DNA of 64,000 nt from Crocinitomicaceae bacterium (GCA_021325675.1 JAJTCM010000005.1:124001-188000); one strand, 5' to 3'. Numbered from the stretch's first letter, positions 8,070 through 16,818 are shown. Program-made: numbers and translations. Notes: generated by a model from the sequence alone, not told the origin.

Positions 8070-10012
8070 CCCGTATTCAGCTTACTGTGTTTTTTACCGT
8101 ACAGGAAATAGATCACAAGACCAACGAGCAGCCAGATCCCGAAGCCGATCCAGTTGGAAAGCTTCAGCTCACACATCATGTATAAGCAGCTGACAAGCCC
8201 GAGCATTGGTATGAGCGACAAATTATGCGTGATCGAAAAGTAAGTCAGGAGCAGGACGATGATAAAGAAGATGTACATAGGAATTTTGTGTGAAAACAAG
8301 CTGAAGCCGGAATGGTACATTTGCTCCTCGCCTACATTCAGCTTTCCGAGCGTTTCCTTGTATTTTTCTTCTTCCAGGGAGCCGAGATAGGCTTCCACGT
8401 CGGAATTGCTTTTTTCAAACGCTGCCCGATCAGTCTGCTCCAAGCCCGTTTTCACTTCCAGGAGCTGTTTTTCGTTCATAGAAGCAATCAAATCTTCAGA
8501 CAAGACAAGCTGGGGCTCATTTTTAAGAAAACGCAGTGCAGCATCCTTGTTCAACGTAAAAGTCAGGACAATAGCGACAACGACTAATACCGGCATAACG
8601 AATTTACCGTTGATATACGGTGTTTTGAACTTACCGCGCGGAATGTCTTTTTTATTCTGCAAAACCAAAACCCCGGCACACACGACCACAAAGGCGAATA
8701 AAGTCCCGATACTGCATAAATCCGTTACATCTGTAATATTGAGGAACAAAGCCGGAACTGCCACAACAAAGCCCACAACAACCGTTGCATAGGAAGGCGT
8801 TTTATGTTTCGGGTGAATGCGGGAGAATTTTTTAGGCAGCAAGCCGTCACGGCTCATGCTCATCCAGATCCGCGGCTGGCCCATCTGGAAAACCAGCAAG
8901 ACGCTTGCCATAGCAATAACGGCGCTTACAGCGATGATCCCGGAAAGCCAGGTTAAATCCAGTTTTTGAAACACGAATGCCAGCGGATCGGCGACATTCA
9001 GGCTTTCGTAGCTCACCATCCCCGTCAGGACGAGGGCAATTATAACGTATAAAATCGTACAGATAATTATGGCCCACATCATTCCTCTCGGCAAATCGCG
9101 CTGCGGGTTTTTACACTCTTCAGCAGTAGTTGAAATCGCGTCAAAACCAATATAGGCAAAGAACACCGCTGAAACGCCTTTTAAAATCCCCCCGACCCCA
9201 TTCGGTGCAAACGGGTCCCAATTGGCCGTATCGATGTAAAAAATACCAACAGCGATGACTAACAGAATAATTGCCAGCTTGATGACAACCATAACGTTAC
9301 TGGCGTTCCTGGATTCCTTCATCCCGCGGTAAACGAGCCAGGTAATCAAAACAATAATGAACAAGGCCGGAAGGTCGGCAACCAAGTGAAAAGAACCGAT
9401 TTTTGGAGCTGAAGTCCAGGCGTAATATGCTTCCTGCAACGATCCCTCCAGGTTAGCAAAGTTTTTTCCTGAGCTGAGCAAATTCATTGCTTCGTGGTAG
9501 CCTTTACTGGCTGTCACGTAATCCATCTGGCTCCAGGCCGGTAAATGGATGCCTTTAAGCCCCAGCCAGTCTATATGCAGGTTTTCGAGGAAACCTGTGA
9601 AATAATTACTCCATGAAATGGCGACGGTAATATTCCCGATGGCATATTCCATGATGAGCGCCCAGCCAATGATCCAGGCGATAATTTCACCGAAAGCAAC
9701 ATAAGAATAGGTATAAGCGCTCCCCGAAACCGGCACCATGGAAGCGAATTCCGCATAGGCAAAGGCAGCAAAACCGCAAGCTATGGCAGTAAATATAAAA
9801 AGGAAAATCACTGCCGGCCCGCCATCATAGCTCGCCAAACCGATCGTACTGAAAATCCCGGCGCCGATGATAGCCGCGATCCCGAAAGCCGTCAAATCCC
9901 TAACACCTAAATGCCTTCCCAGGGAACCATGACCGTCATCGCTTCCGTTTTCAGCGATTTGTCTTTGAATATCAGCAACTGATTTTTTGCGGAATAAGGA
10001 GTGTAAAGCCAT
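8054..10012 (-). CDS. APC superfamily amino acid permease
   Basis: 652 residues. The N-terminal region has the APC core signature FGIAAIIGAGIFSTIG in helix 1 and a cationic amino acid transporter-like layout. I count about 12 helices, an extramembrane segment and then about three more helices. Helix 6-8 motifs such as SAVFFAYIGFDAISTTAEE are typical of the family. The charged segment at about 494-574 (for example YLGSLEEEKYKETLG) separates helix 12 from the last helices and is not part of the conserved core. The protein probably imports or exchanges amino acids at the inner membrane, with unknown substrate. The start ATG lies 24 bases after a -7 box at 10037-10044. The last codons lie inside an intergenic repeat. 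Confidence 0.92.
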   Translation of the reverse strand: MALHSLFRKKSVADIQRQIAENGSDDGHGSLGRHLGVRDLTAFGIAAIIGAGIFSTIGLASYDGGPAVIFLFIFTAIACGFAAFAYAEFASMVPVSGSAYTYSYVAFGEIIAWIIGWALIMEYAIGNITVAISWSNYFTGFLENLHIDWLGLKGIHLPAWSQMDYVTASKGYHEAMNLLSSGKNFANLEGSLQEAYYAWTSAPKIGSFHLVADLPALFIIVLITWLVYRGMKESRNASNVMVVIKLAIILLVIAVGIFYIDTANWDPFAPNGVGGILKGVSAVFFAYIGFDAISTTAEECKNPQRDLPRGMMWAIIICTILYVIIALVLTGMVSYESLNVADPLAFVFQKLDLTWLSGIIAVSAVIAMASVLLVFQMGQPRIWMSMSRDGLLPKKFSRIHPKHKTPSYATVVVGFVVAVPALFLNITDVTDLCSIGTLFAFVVVCAGVLVLQNKKDIPRGKFKTPYINGKFVMPVLVVVAIVLTFTLNKDAALRFLKNEPQLVLSEDLIASMNEKQLLEVKTGLEQTDRAAFEKSNSDVEAYLGSLEEEKYKETLGKLNVGEEQMYHSGFSLFSHKIPMYIFFIIVLLLTYFSITHNLSLIPMLGLVSCLYMMCELKLSNWIGFGIWLLVGLVIYFLYGKKHSKLNTGEIRE

Positions 10013-10036
10013 GTGCAGTTTTCATTTTTAAGCAAA

Positions 10037-10044
10037 CAAAGATA
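10037..10044 (-). promoter_or_regulatory. -7 promoter box for the amino acid permease
   Basis: The minus-strand sequence is TATCTTTG, a TAnnTTTG match, 25 bases from the ATG at 10012. No clear -33 TTG. Confidence 0.45.
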
Positions 10045-10121
10045 TAAAAAATCTAATGCGCTAATCCGCCACGGAGGAGTTAATGTGTTAATTCACTTTA
10101 TAGTTACCGGAAAACAGGTTA

Positions 10122-10287
10122 TTTAACCACGTAGTCACATAGAAGACATCGTTCTTGTTGATCAGATGCAGGATGTTGTAAGTCTACATAGTATTAATAA
10201 AAAAATCCGCCATAGCGGATTTTAATCTATGTGAGCTATATCTTAAAAAAATAGTTCAAACATAATCTATGTGCCTATGTGGTTAAA
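10122..10287. repeat. Inverted pair of a 21-base intergenic repeat (AACCACATAG family)
   Basis: TTTAACCACGTAGTCACATAG at 10122-10142 is matched at 19 of 21 positions by the reverse complement of 10267-10287. The pair encloses about 124 bases that include the fabF terminator. Related single copies lie at about 13686-13708 and 21277-21289. The 303-base gap between fabF and the permease holds nothing else recognisable beyond the permease -7 box. Confidence 0.6.
10195..10223 (-). terminator. Rho-independent terminator of fabF
   Basis: On the minus strand the 9-bp stem AAAATCCGC / GCGGATTTT with a 4-base loop is followed by more T residues. It lies about 93 bases after the fabF stop. Confidence 0.75.
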
Positions 10288-10315
10288 ATTCAATCTCCCA
10301 CATCAAGGAAACAAC

Positions 10316-11554
10316 TCAGATTTTCTTAAACAGTACGCTGGCAATGTGACCACCAAAGCCAAAGGTGTTGCTCATCACGTACGTCATGGCTTTCGGCTCG
10401 GATTTGCCCAATGGAAAATGAAAATCACCGGCAAAATCAGGCTCAATCTCCGTAGTGTTGATCGTCGGCGGAACGATTTGCTTCTCCAATGCTTTCACAC
10501 AGATAATCGCTTCGATCGCACCGGCAGCGCCCAGTAAGTGGCCCGTCATGGACTTCGTACCGGAAATGCTCAGAGACTGACGCGGACCGAACAGGCGTTT
10601 TACAGCAATCAGCTCGCTCACGTCGCCCTGCGGCGTAGATGTGGCGTGCATGTTTACGTAATCTATCTGATCCGGTGTAATTCCCGCTTCTTCGATCGCG
10701 AGGTTCATTCCGAGGACTGCTCCGTCTCCCTCCGGGTGCGTACCCGTGAGATGATAAGCATCCGCCGCCATTCCCCCGCCAACAATTTCGCAATAGATTT
10801 TGGCTCCGCGTTTCACCGCATGCTCATATTCTTCAATGATCAGCGCACCAGCGCCCTCCCCCATCACGAAACCATCGCGGGTAACATCAAAAGGACGGGA
10901 AGCTTTTTCCGGCTCCTCGTTCATTGTAGACAAAGCCTTGGCAGAAGAGAACCCACCGATTGCAGATCCCGTAATTGCCGCTTCAGAACCACCTGAAACA
11001 ACCATGTCTGCTTTGTTCCAGCGGATATAATTAAAAGCTTCGATCAAAGCTGTATTTGACGTTGCACAAGCAGAAACCGGACAAAAATTGATGCCGCGCA
11101 GACCGTACTTGATGGAAATAATCCCGGAAGCGATATCCACTAAAATCCTTGGGATGAAAAACGGCGTAAACCGCGGCGTACCGTCACCGGAACAAAATTC
11201 CGTCATCTGGTCCTGGAAAGTCTGGATCCCCCCGTTTCCTGAACCCCAGATCACACCGATGCGGTCGCGGTTCAAACCTTCAAAATCAATTCCCGCGTCT
11301 TTTACCGCTTCATCAACGGCAACCAGCGCATACTGGGAAAATAAATCGTATTTACGGATTTCCTTCACATCAAAATGCTCTTTGGAGTCGAAACCTTTCA
11401 GCTCACAGGCAAAGCGCGTTTTAAATTTTTCCGTATCGAACTTGGTAATCGGGGCTGCACCGCTTTTCCCGGCTTCAACGCCATTCCAAAAACTTTCCAC
11501 ATTATTCCCCAGCGGGGTCAAAGCCCCCATACCTGTTATAACTACTCTTCTCAT
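10316..11554 (-). CDS. fabF: Beta-ketoacyl-ACP synthase II (FabF)
   Basis: 412 residues, close to the normal FabF length. The thiolase-fold catalytic triad is visible: the nucleophilic Cys in VSACATSN, His in NMHATSTPQGD, and Lys and His in SGTKSMTGHLLGAAG. The C-terminal gate loop is NTFGFGGH. FabF condenses malonyl-ACP with acyl-ACP in fatty acid elongation in the cytoplasm. The second motif has HATST where most FabF proteins have HGTST, a small departure. No acpP gene is adjacent, which differs from the common acpP-fabF order, so this could be a second KAS II copy. The SufT-like gene lies 65 bases upstream in the same direction and may share its transcript. Confidence 0.92.
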   Translation of the reverse strand: MRRVVITGMGALTPLGNNVESFWNGVEAGKSGAAPITKFDTEKFKTRFACELKGFDSKEHFDVKEIRKYDLFSQYALVAVDEAVKDAGIDFEGLNRDRIGVIWGSGNGGIQTFQDQMTEFCSGDGTPRFTPFFIPRILVDIASGIISIKYGLRGINFCPVSACATSNTALIEAFNYIRWNKADMVVSGGSEAAITGSAIGGFSSAKALSTMNEEPEKASRPFDVTRDGFVMGEGAGALIIEEYEHAVKRGAKIYCEIVGGGMAADAYHLTGTHPEGDGAVLGMNLAIEEAGITPDQIDYVNMHATSTPQGDVSELIAVKRLFGPRQSLSISGTKSMTGHLLGAAGAIEAIICVKALEKQIVPPTINTTEIEPDFAGDFHFPLGKSEPKAMTYVMSNTFGFGGHIASVLFKKI

Positions 11555-11619
11555 GTTATTGATTCAAGACAGGTGATAAAAGACATAAGACCTTCTTTTC
11601 CTTGTCTCTATTTAAAGTT

Positions 11620-11922
11620 TTACAAAAATCCTAACTCAAGCTTGGCTTCCTCGCTCATCATGTCTTTGTCCCACGGCGGGTCAAAAACGATGTTCACCTT
11701 AGCGGATTTTACGCCTTCCACTGCTGCTACTTTATCTTCCACTTCTTTCGGCATAGTTTCAGCTACGGGACAGTTTGGTGAAGTCAGCGTCATATCAACG
11801 AACACATCGCCCTCGTTTTCAATCCTGACTTCGTAAATCAGTCCCAATTCAAAAATATCAACCGGGATCTCCGGGTCGTAGATTGTTTTGAGGACATCTA
11901 CTATTTTGTTTTCCAATTCCAT
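11620..11922 (-). CDS. SufT-like iron-sulfur cluster assembly protein (MIP18/DUF59 family)
   Basis: 100 residues forming a single MIP18-family domain. Family motifs are DPEIPVDIFELGLIY near 17-31 and LTSPNCPVAETMP near 46-58, including the conserved Cys. The C-terminal phrase VFDPPWDKDMMSEEA is typical of SufT and PaaD-like proteins. These help deliver or mature Fe-S clusters in the cytoplasm. The gene is separate from any suf operon in this window. The ATG at 11922 is preceded by a TAATTTTG box at 11956-11963. Confidence 0.88.
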   Translation of the reverse strand: MELENKIVDVLKTIYDPEIPVDIFELGLIYEVRIENEGDVFVDMTLTSPNCPVAETMPKEVEDKVAAVEGVKSAKVNIVFDPPWDKDMMSEEAKLELGFL

Positions 11923-11955
11923 TTTTTTTGCAATGCTTTATATGCATTCCTGCTA

Positions 11956-11963
11956 CAAAATTA
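11956..11963 (-). promoter_or_regulatory. -7 promoter box for the SufT-like gene
   Basis: The minus strand reads TAATTTTG, matching TAnnTTTG, 34 bases before the ATG at 11922. A -33 TTG is not at a standard distance. Confidence 0.45.
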
Positions 11964-12075
11964 CAACAAAAATTTCGAAAACGCCTATTCAATTTAGACT
12001 CGTTATAAATTGCATTTCTTCAGAAAAGTAACTTTTTCAGGAACGTTTCGTACACAACACTCACAATGAAGGGTT

Positions 12076-12444
12076 TTGAAAAGAAATAATCTCATTAACA
12101 TTTTACTCAGCGCATTATTTTTGCTGAATTCCGCTATTTTATCCGGCAGCGAAAATGATAGTATTTCACCCGCCAGGGAAACGCAAGGCTTAAATTTTGA
12201 TTCAAGCTCCGAAAGCGAATTAAAGCCTAAACGCAAAAAGTTCAGATTTCAGTCGAGAGCGCTTCGTAAAACCTTCAAATTATCCAACCAGTTTAATAAA
12301 AAACACCGGAACAAAGCTGGGAAAAAAAGGTTCAAAAATCGCCATTCAGGTTCAGTCGGCCATCAAAACAAGGTTTTCAAAAAGAAGAAAAACAAGGGCA
12401 AACTGAAAAAGAAAAATTTCCATGACATGAACTCAAGGCATTGA
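12076..12444 (+). CDS. Small secreted lysine-rich protein of unknown function
   Basis: 122 residues if translated from TTG at 12076. An in-frame TGA at 12067 rules out a longer product, and no in-frame ATG occurs until near the end. Residues 1-25 (KRNNLINILLSALFLLNSAILSG) look like a signal peptide. The rest is extremely basic, rich in Lys, Arg, Asn and His (for example KPKRKKFRFQSRALRK and FKKKKNKGKLKKKNF), with no recognised domain. It could bind nucleic acid or anionic surface polymers. The signal-like start argues for a real gene, but the TTG start, low complexity and absent promoter box leave doubt. Confidence 0.45.
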   Translation: MKRNNLINILLSALFLLNSAILSGSENDSISPARETQGLNFDSSSESELKPKRKKFRFQSRALRKTFKLSNQFNKKHRNKAGKKRFKNRHSGSVGHQNKVFKKKKNKGKLKKKNFHDMNSRH

Positions 12445-12483
12445 TTTTCTTCGCGTGTTTTAAGTCTTCTACTAATTTAATAC

Positions 12484-12966
12484 ATGAAAAATAACCATTC
12501 CGGCCTTAAAGTTCTCGCCCTTTTTCTATTCATCGGAATCCTTTGCTCTTTATTTTTCCCTTATTGCAGGTTTTGGACCGAAAACTTTGAATATGCTCAG
12601 AACAATATCGGGCTTATCAGTAGTTATGCTGAACCAGCTATTGGCGGCTATTCACATACAATTAATGGCTTTGGTTCCATATTCGGGATTCTTAATACTT
12701 TAACTCAAGCCGTACTCGTTGTCGGTATTTTCTTTTTTCCAAAACAAGCCGCTGCACCAATTACAATCTCTTGTCTTTTTGTCGTTTTTTTGATTGGGCT
12801 TTGGCTGAATACCACAAACCTGAACAAGCCTTTCTCAGATCGAATGTTTGAGGGTTTCTATATAGTAGTAGTCTTAAGTATCGTGAATATAATCATCGCG
12901 TATTTTGCAGCTTTTTCCTCTTATCAAAAACCCTTATCCGGCAGTTTACTGGATGATCTGGAATAA
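12484..12966 (+). CDS. Four-helix membrane protein of unknown function
   Basis: 160 residues with four clear membrane segments: about 8-28 (VLALFLFIGILCSLFF), 63-85 (GSIFGILNTLTQAVLVVGIFF), 90-110 (APITISCLFVVFLIGLWL) and 122-146 (FYIVVVLSIVNIIIAYFAAF). Between the first two lies a roughly 35-residue aromatic, probably extracytoplasmic loop. No motif that I recognise. It begins with ATG 39 bases after the Lys-rich gene and ends 44 bases before truC on the same strand. The truC gene has its own promoter box, so this gene may be transcribed separately or with the Lys-rich gene. Confidence 0.7.
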   Translation: MKNNHSGLKVLALFLFIGILCSLFFPYCRFWTENFEYAQNNIGLISSYAEPAIGGYSHTINGFGSIFGILNTLTQAVLVVGIFFFPKQAAAPITISCLFVVFLIGLWLNTTNLNKPFSDRMFEGFYIVVVLSIVNIIIAYFAAFSSYQKPLSGSLLDDLE

Positions 12967-12994
12967 TCGCTGAAATTCTTTTCCAATTAAAGCT

Positions 12995-13002
12995 ACCTTT
13001 GC
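12995..13002 (+). promoter_or_regulatory. -7 promoter box for truC
   Basis: TACCTTTG matches TAnnTTTG. It ends 8 bases before the ATG at 13011 and overlaps an alternative TTG start at 12999. This decides in favour of the ATG and implies a nearly leaderless mRNA. Confidence 0.6.
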
Positions 13003-13010
13003 GGGAAATT

Positions 13011-13685
13011 ATGGATGTATCGCCCGTAGAAATTGTTTTTGAAGATTCGTTTTGCCTTGTGGTAAATAAACCGAACGATTTATTGGTGCACCATTCTTAC
13101 TATGCGCGGAATATTGAAGAGGATTCCCTCGCTGAAATCTTACGCCAGCAAGGAAAAACGGCTTATCCTGTTCACCGGCTCGACCGCAAAACTTCCGGGC
13201 TGATCCTGTTTGCCAAAGAGAAAGAATATGTGCCGGCTTTCCAGGCTTTATTTGAAGAAAATAAGATCAGCAAAAAATACCTGGCTTTGCTGCGTGGACA
13301 TTTGCCGGAATCAGGAATAATCGATTCACCGGTAAAAAACGACCGCGGGAATTACAAGGAAGCCCTCACCCATTACATTTGCCTGCAGCACATTGAGCTT
13401 CCCATTCCGGTTGAGCCTTATGAAACCTCTCGCTACAGCTTAGTTGAATTTTTTCCGCAAACGGGCCGGATGCACCAGCTGCGGATCCACGCTAATAAGA
13501 TCAGCCACCCGATTATCGGCGACCCGAAATACGGAAACCGCCACCACAATCACATGTTTATTGAAAAATTCGGGATCAGCCAGCTTTTCCTGCACGCCGC
13601 TTCCCTTACATTTATACATCCTTTTACGAAAGAAGAAATTGCCGTTTCAGCTCCGTTACCGGAATTCTGGAATGCAATCTTATAA
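13011..13685 (+). CDS. truC: RluA-family pseudouridine synthase, TruC-like
   Basis: 224 residues from the ATG at 13011. The catalytic motif HRLDRKTSGLILF carries the conserved Asp. The family motifs NKPNDLLVHHS near the start and GRMHQLRIHANKISHPIIGDPKYG near residue 150 are present. The order after the catalytic motif (ALTHY, ELPIPV, ETSRYSLVEF, then HFG-like KFGISQLFLHAASL) matches TruC, which modifies U65 of tRNA, better than the rRNA enzymes RluC or RluD; there is also no S4 domain. The call is by motif memory, so another RluA subfamily remains possible. A -7 box abuts the start. Confidence 0.82.
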   Translation: MDVSPVEIVFEDSFCLVVNKPNDLLVHHSYYARNIEEDSLAEILRQQGKTAYPVHRLDRKTSGLILFAKEKEYVPAFQALFEENKISKKYLALLRGHLPESGIIDSPVKNDRGNYKEALTHYICLQHIELPIPVEPYETSRYSLVEFFPQTGRMHQLRIHANKISHPIIGDPKYGNRHHNHMFIEKFGISQLFLHAASLTFIHPFTKEEIAVSAPLPEFWNAIL

Positions 13686-13735
13686 TAAACCACATAGTTC
13701 GCATAGAACATAAAGGATAAGAATACAAATTAAAC

Positions 13736-13767
13736 AAAAATCCCCACACCAAAAGATGCAGGGATTT
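13736..13767 (-). terminator. Terminator of pckA
   Basis: On the minus strand, AAATCCCTGCA pairs with TGTGGGGATTT (7 bp plus wobble pairs) and is followed by T residues. It lies 23 bases after the pckA stop. Confidence 0.7.
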
Positions 13768-13789
13768 CGTCTTGAAAATATGATTTTGC

Positions 13790-15400
13790 TTAAGCCATTA
13801 CTTTCGGCGCTGCAGCCAGGATATCAGCTGAAGTTTCGGAAGCATACTGCTCGAAGTTTTTCACAAATTGCCCTGCCAGGTTGTTGGCAGTTTCATCGTA
13901 AGCAGCTTTATCAGCCCATGTTCCGCGCGGGTTCAGGATCTCAGCCGGAACACCTTCACAGGAAGTTGGGATAGCCAGGTCAAATACCGGCAACGTTTCA
14001 AAAGCAACGTTAGTCAGCTTACCTTCCAATGCAGCAGTGATCATTGCACGGGTGTAGGACAGCTTCATGCGGTGACCAACACCGAAAGAACCACCGGACC
14101 AACCTGTGTTTATCAACCAAACATTGATGTCTGTGCCCTCCAGCTTTTCACCCAACAACTTAGCGTATTTCGCAGGGTGAAGCGGCAGGAATGCTTTTCC
14201 GAAGCAAGCAGAGAAAGTCGTTGTAGGCTCAGTGATTCCCATTTCCGTACCGGCAACTTTCGCTGTGTAGCCGGACATAAAATGGTACATCGCCTGCTCT
14301 TTCGTCAGCTTGGAGATCGGAGGCAATACACCGAAAGCATCTGCTGTAAGGAAGAAAATATTTTTAGGGGCGCTTCCGATGGAAGGAACCGCGATATTGT
14401 CAATGTGATTGAGCGGGTAAGATACACGTGTGTTTTCCGTGATTGAGCTGTCTTCGTAATCAGGGGTTGAAGTTCCGTCAACAAAGCCGATATTTTCCAG
14501 GATGGCGCCAAATTTGATCGCGTCGTAGATTTGCGGCTCTTTTTCGCGGCTCAGGTCGATGGTTTTCGCGTAGCAGCCACCTTCGAAGTTGAACACGGTA
14601 TTGTCAGACCAGCCATGCTCATCATCACCGATCAGGTGACGTTTCGGATCGGAAGACAAAGTCGTTTTTCCTGTCCCGGACAAACCGAAGAAAATCGCTG
14701 TATCACCCTGGTCACCGATGTTTGCGGAGCAGTGCATGGAAAGTACATTTCTCTCATGCGGCAATACATAATTCAATACGGAGAAAATCCCTTTTTTGAT
14801 TTCACCGGTATATCCGGTTCCACCGATCAGGATCATTTTACGTGTAAAGTTCAGGATAGCAAAGTTATGCTGGCGCGTTCCGTCAACTGCAGGGTCTGCT
14901 TTGAAACCCGGGGCGCAAACGATATTCCAGTCAGCTGTAAAATCTTCAATTTCCGCATCAGTCGGACGCAGGAACATATTGTAAGCGAACATGTTGGACC
15001 ATGGAAATTCGGTCACAACGCGGATGTTCATCCTGAAATTCTGGTCGGCACAAGCGTAAGCATCACGTACGTACATATCTCTGTCCGTCAGGTAAGCTTT
15101 CATTCTTTGGTACAGGTTTTCGAATTTCTCCGGTGTAAATTTGATATTTACATCCCCCCACCATACGGAATTTTCTGTGTTTTCGTCGCAAACCACGAAA
15201 CGGTCTTTAGGTGACCTCCCCGTAAATTCACCTGTTTCGATTGCAATAGCACCCGTGTCTGTAAGAATCCCTTGTCCGTTGATAACTGTGTCTTCGACTA
15301 ATTCTGCCGGAGACAAATTCCAAAATACATTACCCAGGTTATTTAGCCCCAGGCTAGCGTTCAAATCGGCATTTTTTCCTTTTTTACCAAATTCGTTCAT
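13790..15400 (-). CDS. pckA: Phosphoenolpyruvate carboxykinase (ATP)
   Basis: 536 residues, normal for the ATP-dependent form. The kinase 1a P-loop GLSGTGKTTLS (239-249) and the metal-binding kinase 2 motif LIGDDEHGWSD follow in order. The PEPCK-specific stretch EGGCYAKTIDLS and substrate-binding residues around TGRSPKDRF near 60 are present. The enzyme converts oxaloacetate and ATP to PEP in gluconeogenesis. With mdh elsewhere in the window it supports growth on amino and organic acids. A promoter with TTG, 22 bases, TAATTTTG lies upstream, giving a leader of about 35 bases. The gene stands alone with its own terminator. Confidence 0.98.
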   Translation of the reverse strand: MNEFGKKGKNADLNASLGLNNLGNVFWNLSPAELVEDTVINGQGILTDTGAIAIETGEFTGRSPKDRFVVCDENTENSVWWGDVNIKFTPEKFENLYQRMKAYLTDRDMYVRDAYACADQNFRMNIRVVTEFPWSNMFAYNMFLRPTDAEIEDFTADWNIVCAPGFKADPAVDGTRQHNFAILNFTRKMILIGGTGYTGEIKKGIFSVLNYVLPHERNVLSMHCSANIGDQGDTAIFFGLSGTGKTTLSSDPKRHLIGDDEHGWSDNTVFNFEGGCYAKTIDLSREKEPQIYDAIKFGAILENIGFVDGTSTPDYEDSSITENTRVSYPLNHIDNIAVPSIGSAPKNIFFLTADAFGVLPPISKLTKEQAMYHFMSGYTAKVAGTEMGITEPTTTFSACFGKAFLPLHPAKYAKLLGEKLEGTDINVWLINTGWSGGSFGVGHRMKLSYTRAMITAALEGKLTNVAFETLPVFDLAIPTSCEGVPAEILNPRGTWADKAAYDETANNLAGQFVKNFEQYASETSADILAAAPKVMA

Positions 15401-15440
15401 ACATTAATTTTTTTCCGCCCAACGGCTTGATTTGTGAAGG

Positions 15441-15473
15441 CAAAATTACAACTTAAAAAATGAACTAAACCAA
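15441..15473 (-). promoter_or_regulatory. pckA promoter
   Basis: On the minus strand TTG (15473-15471), a 22-base spacer and TAATTTTG (15448-15441) match the Bacteroidota promoter consensus. Predicted transcription start is about 15434. Confidence 0.6.
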
Positions 15474-15642
15474 TTTATATGGCATTATTATTAACATTTC
15501 CTTAAAATTCAAGCTGTTTTTGTTGAAAAAAACGGGAATTTCAGGAGTTAAATTCAGGCACTTATCGAAAGGTTGGAATATGATAATATTTTAATTTGTT
15601 CATGTGCTGATTAGCATATTATCACAGTAACACATCAGCGTA

Positions 15643-16323
15643 TTAAAAAATCTCCTTCAAAGCTTTCACAGCCTGGCGAATATTCTCCCGGATTTCAACG
15701 ATTGTTGCGTCCATCATATAACAAGGCGCTGTGATGATTTTATTCTCCCGGTCGATGAGGATTTCGGAAACAGTTTTCATTTCTGCCGCAGCCCCGGTTT
15801 TTTCAATTCCCTGGTTGAAAGCCGGAATATCGTAAGGTGATGCTTCTTTATCGCTTCCCAAAGTCATGTTCAGCCTGGCGCCTGACCCCTCAAATGCTTT
15901 AGCCAGCACTACCGGGCTTACGCAGAGGGCAACGATCGGCTTGCCAATATTGTACATATTCACGAGCAGCAATTTGACTTCCGGCAGGATATTTCCGTCC
16001 GGGCCTTTAAACGCCCAGTCCGTGAGGCTTTTCGCATTCCCGAAGCCGCCGGGGATCAGCAAAGCATCGAGATCGGCCGGTTGTACCTGCGTGATGTCCA
16101 TCACATTCCCGCGTGCAATCCGGGCCGCTTCTACCAGCATGTTCCGGCTTTCGGCCATTTCATTCCCGCTCGTATGATCAATTACGTGATGCTGATTTTT
16201 ATTGACAGCGATACACTGGGCTTCGTAACCTTCTTCCGCAATTGCCAGCAGGCTCAAAACCGCTTCCTGGATTTCCGTTCCGTCATATACCCCGCAGCCG
16301 GAGAGCAAAACACCTATTTTCAT
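15643..16323 (-). CDS. elbB: ElbB-like DJ-1/class I amidotransferase-fold protein
   Basis: 226 residues from ATG 16323. A longer frame starts at 16371, but the promoter (16338-16367) lies inside that extension, so the internal ATG giving MKIGVLLSGCGVYDGTEI is chosen. That N-terminus, LLIPGGFGNAKSL and the nucleophile elbow IVALCVSPVVLA are hallmarks of ElbB (isoprenoid biosynthesis glyoxalase-like, DJ-1/PfpI fold). The cysteine in ALC is the expected catalytic residue. The protein has been linked to glyoxalase activity and isoprenoid synthesis in E. coli, but the true substrate is uncertain. Monocistronic by position. Confidence 0.9.
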   Translation of the reverse strand: MKIGVLLSGCGVYDGTEIQEAVLSLLAIAEEGYEAQCIAVNKNQHHVIDHTSGNEMAESRNMLVEAARIARGNVMDITQVQPADLDALLIPGGFGNAKSLTDWAFKGPDGNILPEVKLLLVNMYNIGKPIVALCVSPVVLAKAFEGSGARLNMTLGSDKEASPYDIPAFNQGIEKTGAAAEMKTVSEILIDRENKIITAPCYMMDATIVEIRENIRQAVKALKEIF

Positions 16324-16337
16324 ATTCTGTTTTTTCA

Positions 16338-16367
16338 CAAATTTAAAGATTCTGACGAAAAGACAAA
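16338..16367 (-). promoter_or_regulatory. elbB promoter
   Basis: On the minus strand TTTG (16367-16364), an 18-base spacer and TAAATTTG (16345-16338) form one of the best promoter matches in the window. It ends 14 bases before the ATG at 16323 and fixes the start. Confidence 0.68.
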
Positions 16368-16416
16368 GCAAGATGAACCGGTATTTTTATCAATTTAAAA
16401 TTGTAATTTTATCGGT

Positions 16417-16818
16417 ATGGACAAAGATTTAAAAGTAATTTTTTACGATGGCGAATGCGGTTTTTGCAACCGTTCCGTTCAGTTTATACTGGAACATGAA
16501 AAAAACCATGACGTTTGTTTTACGGCCTTACAATCTGATTTTGCCCTGGATTTTTTTGCCCGTCACCAGCTCCCTAAGCCAGACCTGAGCACCGTTTATT
16601 TCTGGGATGGCCGGAATTTGTTCAGCAAATCAACAGCTGCATTGAAACTGACAAACGAATTGAAATTTCCCTGGGGATTCCTGAAAGCCGGCTATATCCT
16701 TCCCCGTGGCTGGCGCGACAGAATCTATGACTTCATCGCTGCCCGCAGGCACCGTTTAGGCAACAAAGGCTTTTGTGCCCTGCCCACTGAAGAACAACGC
16801 AAACGTTTCCTGAAGTAA
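16417..16818 (+). CDS. DCC-family (DUF393) thiol-disulfide oxidoreductase-like protein
   Basis: 133 residues. The N-terminal motif FYDGECGFCNRSVQFIL carries the DGxCxxC signature that names the DCC family. TVYFWDGRNLFSKSTAAL and the ending YDFIAARRHRLG (the family YxxxARxRxxxxG pattern) also fit. The fold is predicted to be thioredoxin-like with a redox CxxC pair in the cytoplasm; physiological partners are unknown. It is divergent from elbB with 93 bases between their starts. TAATTTTA shortly before its ATG differs from the -7 consensus only in the last base. Confidence 0.9.
   Translation: MDKDLKVIFYDGECGFCNRSVQFILEHEKNHDVCFTALQSDFALDFFARHQLPKPDLSTVYFWDGRNLFSKSTAALKLTNELKFPWGFLKAGYILPRGWRDRIYDFIAARRHRLGNKGFCALPTEEQRKRFLK

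Noticed and set aside
12066..12089. ATG upstream of the lysine-rich gene
   Set aside because: It opens a different frame that stops after seven codons, so it cannot start the 12076 product.
14531..15214. Plus-strand frame of 227 codons opposite pckA
   Set aside because: Antisense shadow of a highly conserved enzyme gene.
15602..15635. Hairpin after elbB (GCTGAT...ATCAGC)
   Set aside because: A stem is possible, but no T-run follows on the minus strand, so it was not called a terminator; it may be another AT-rich repeat.
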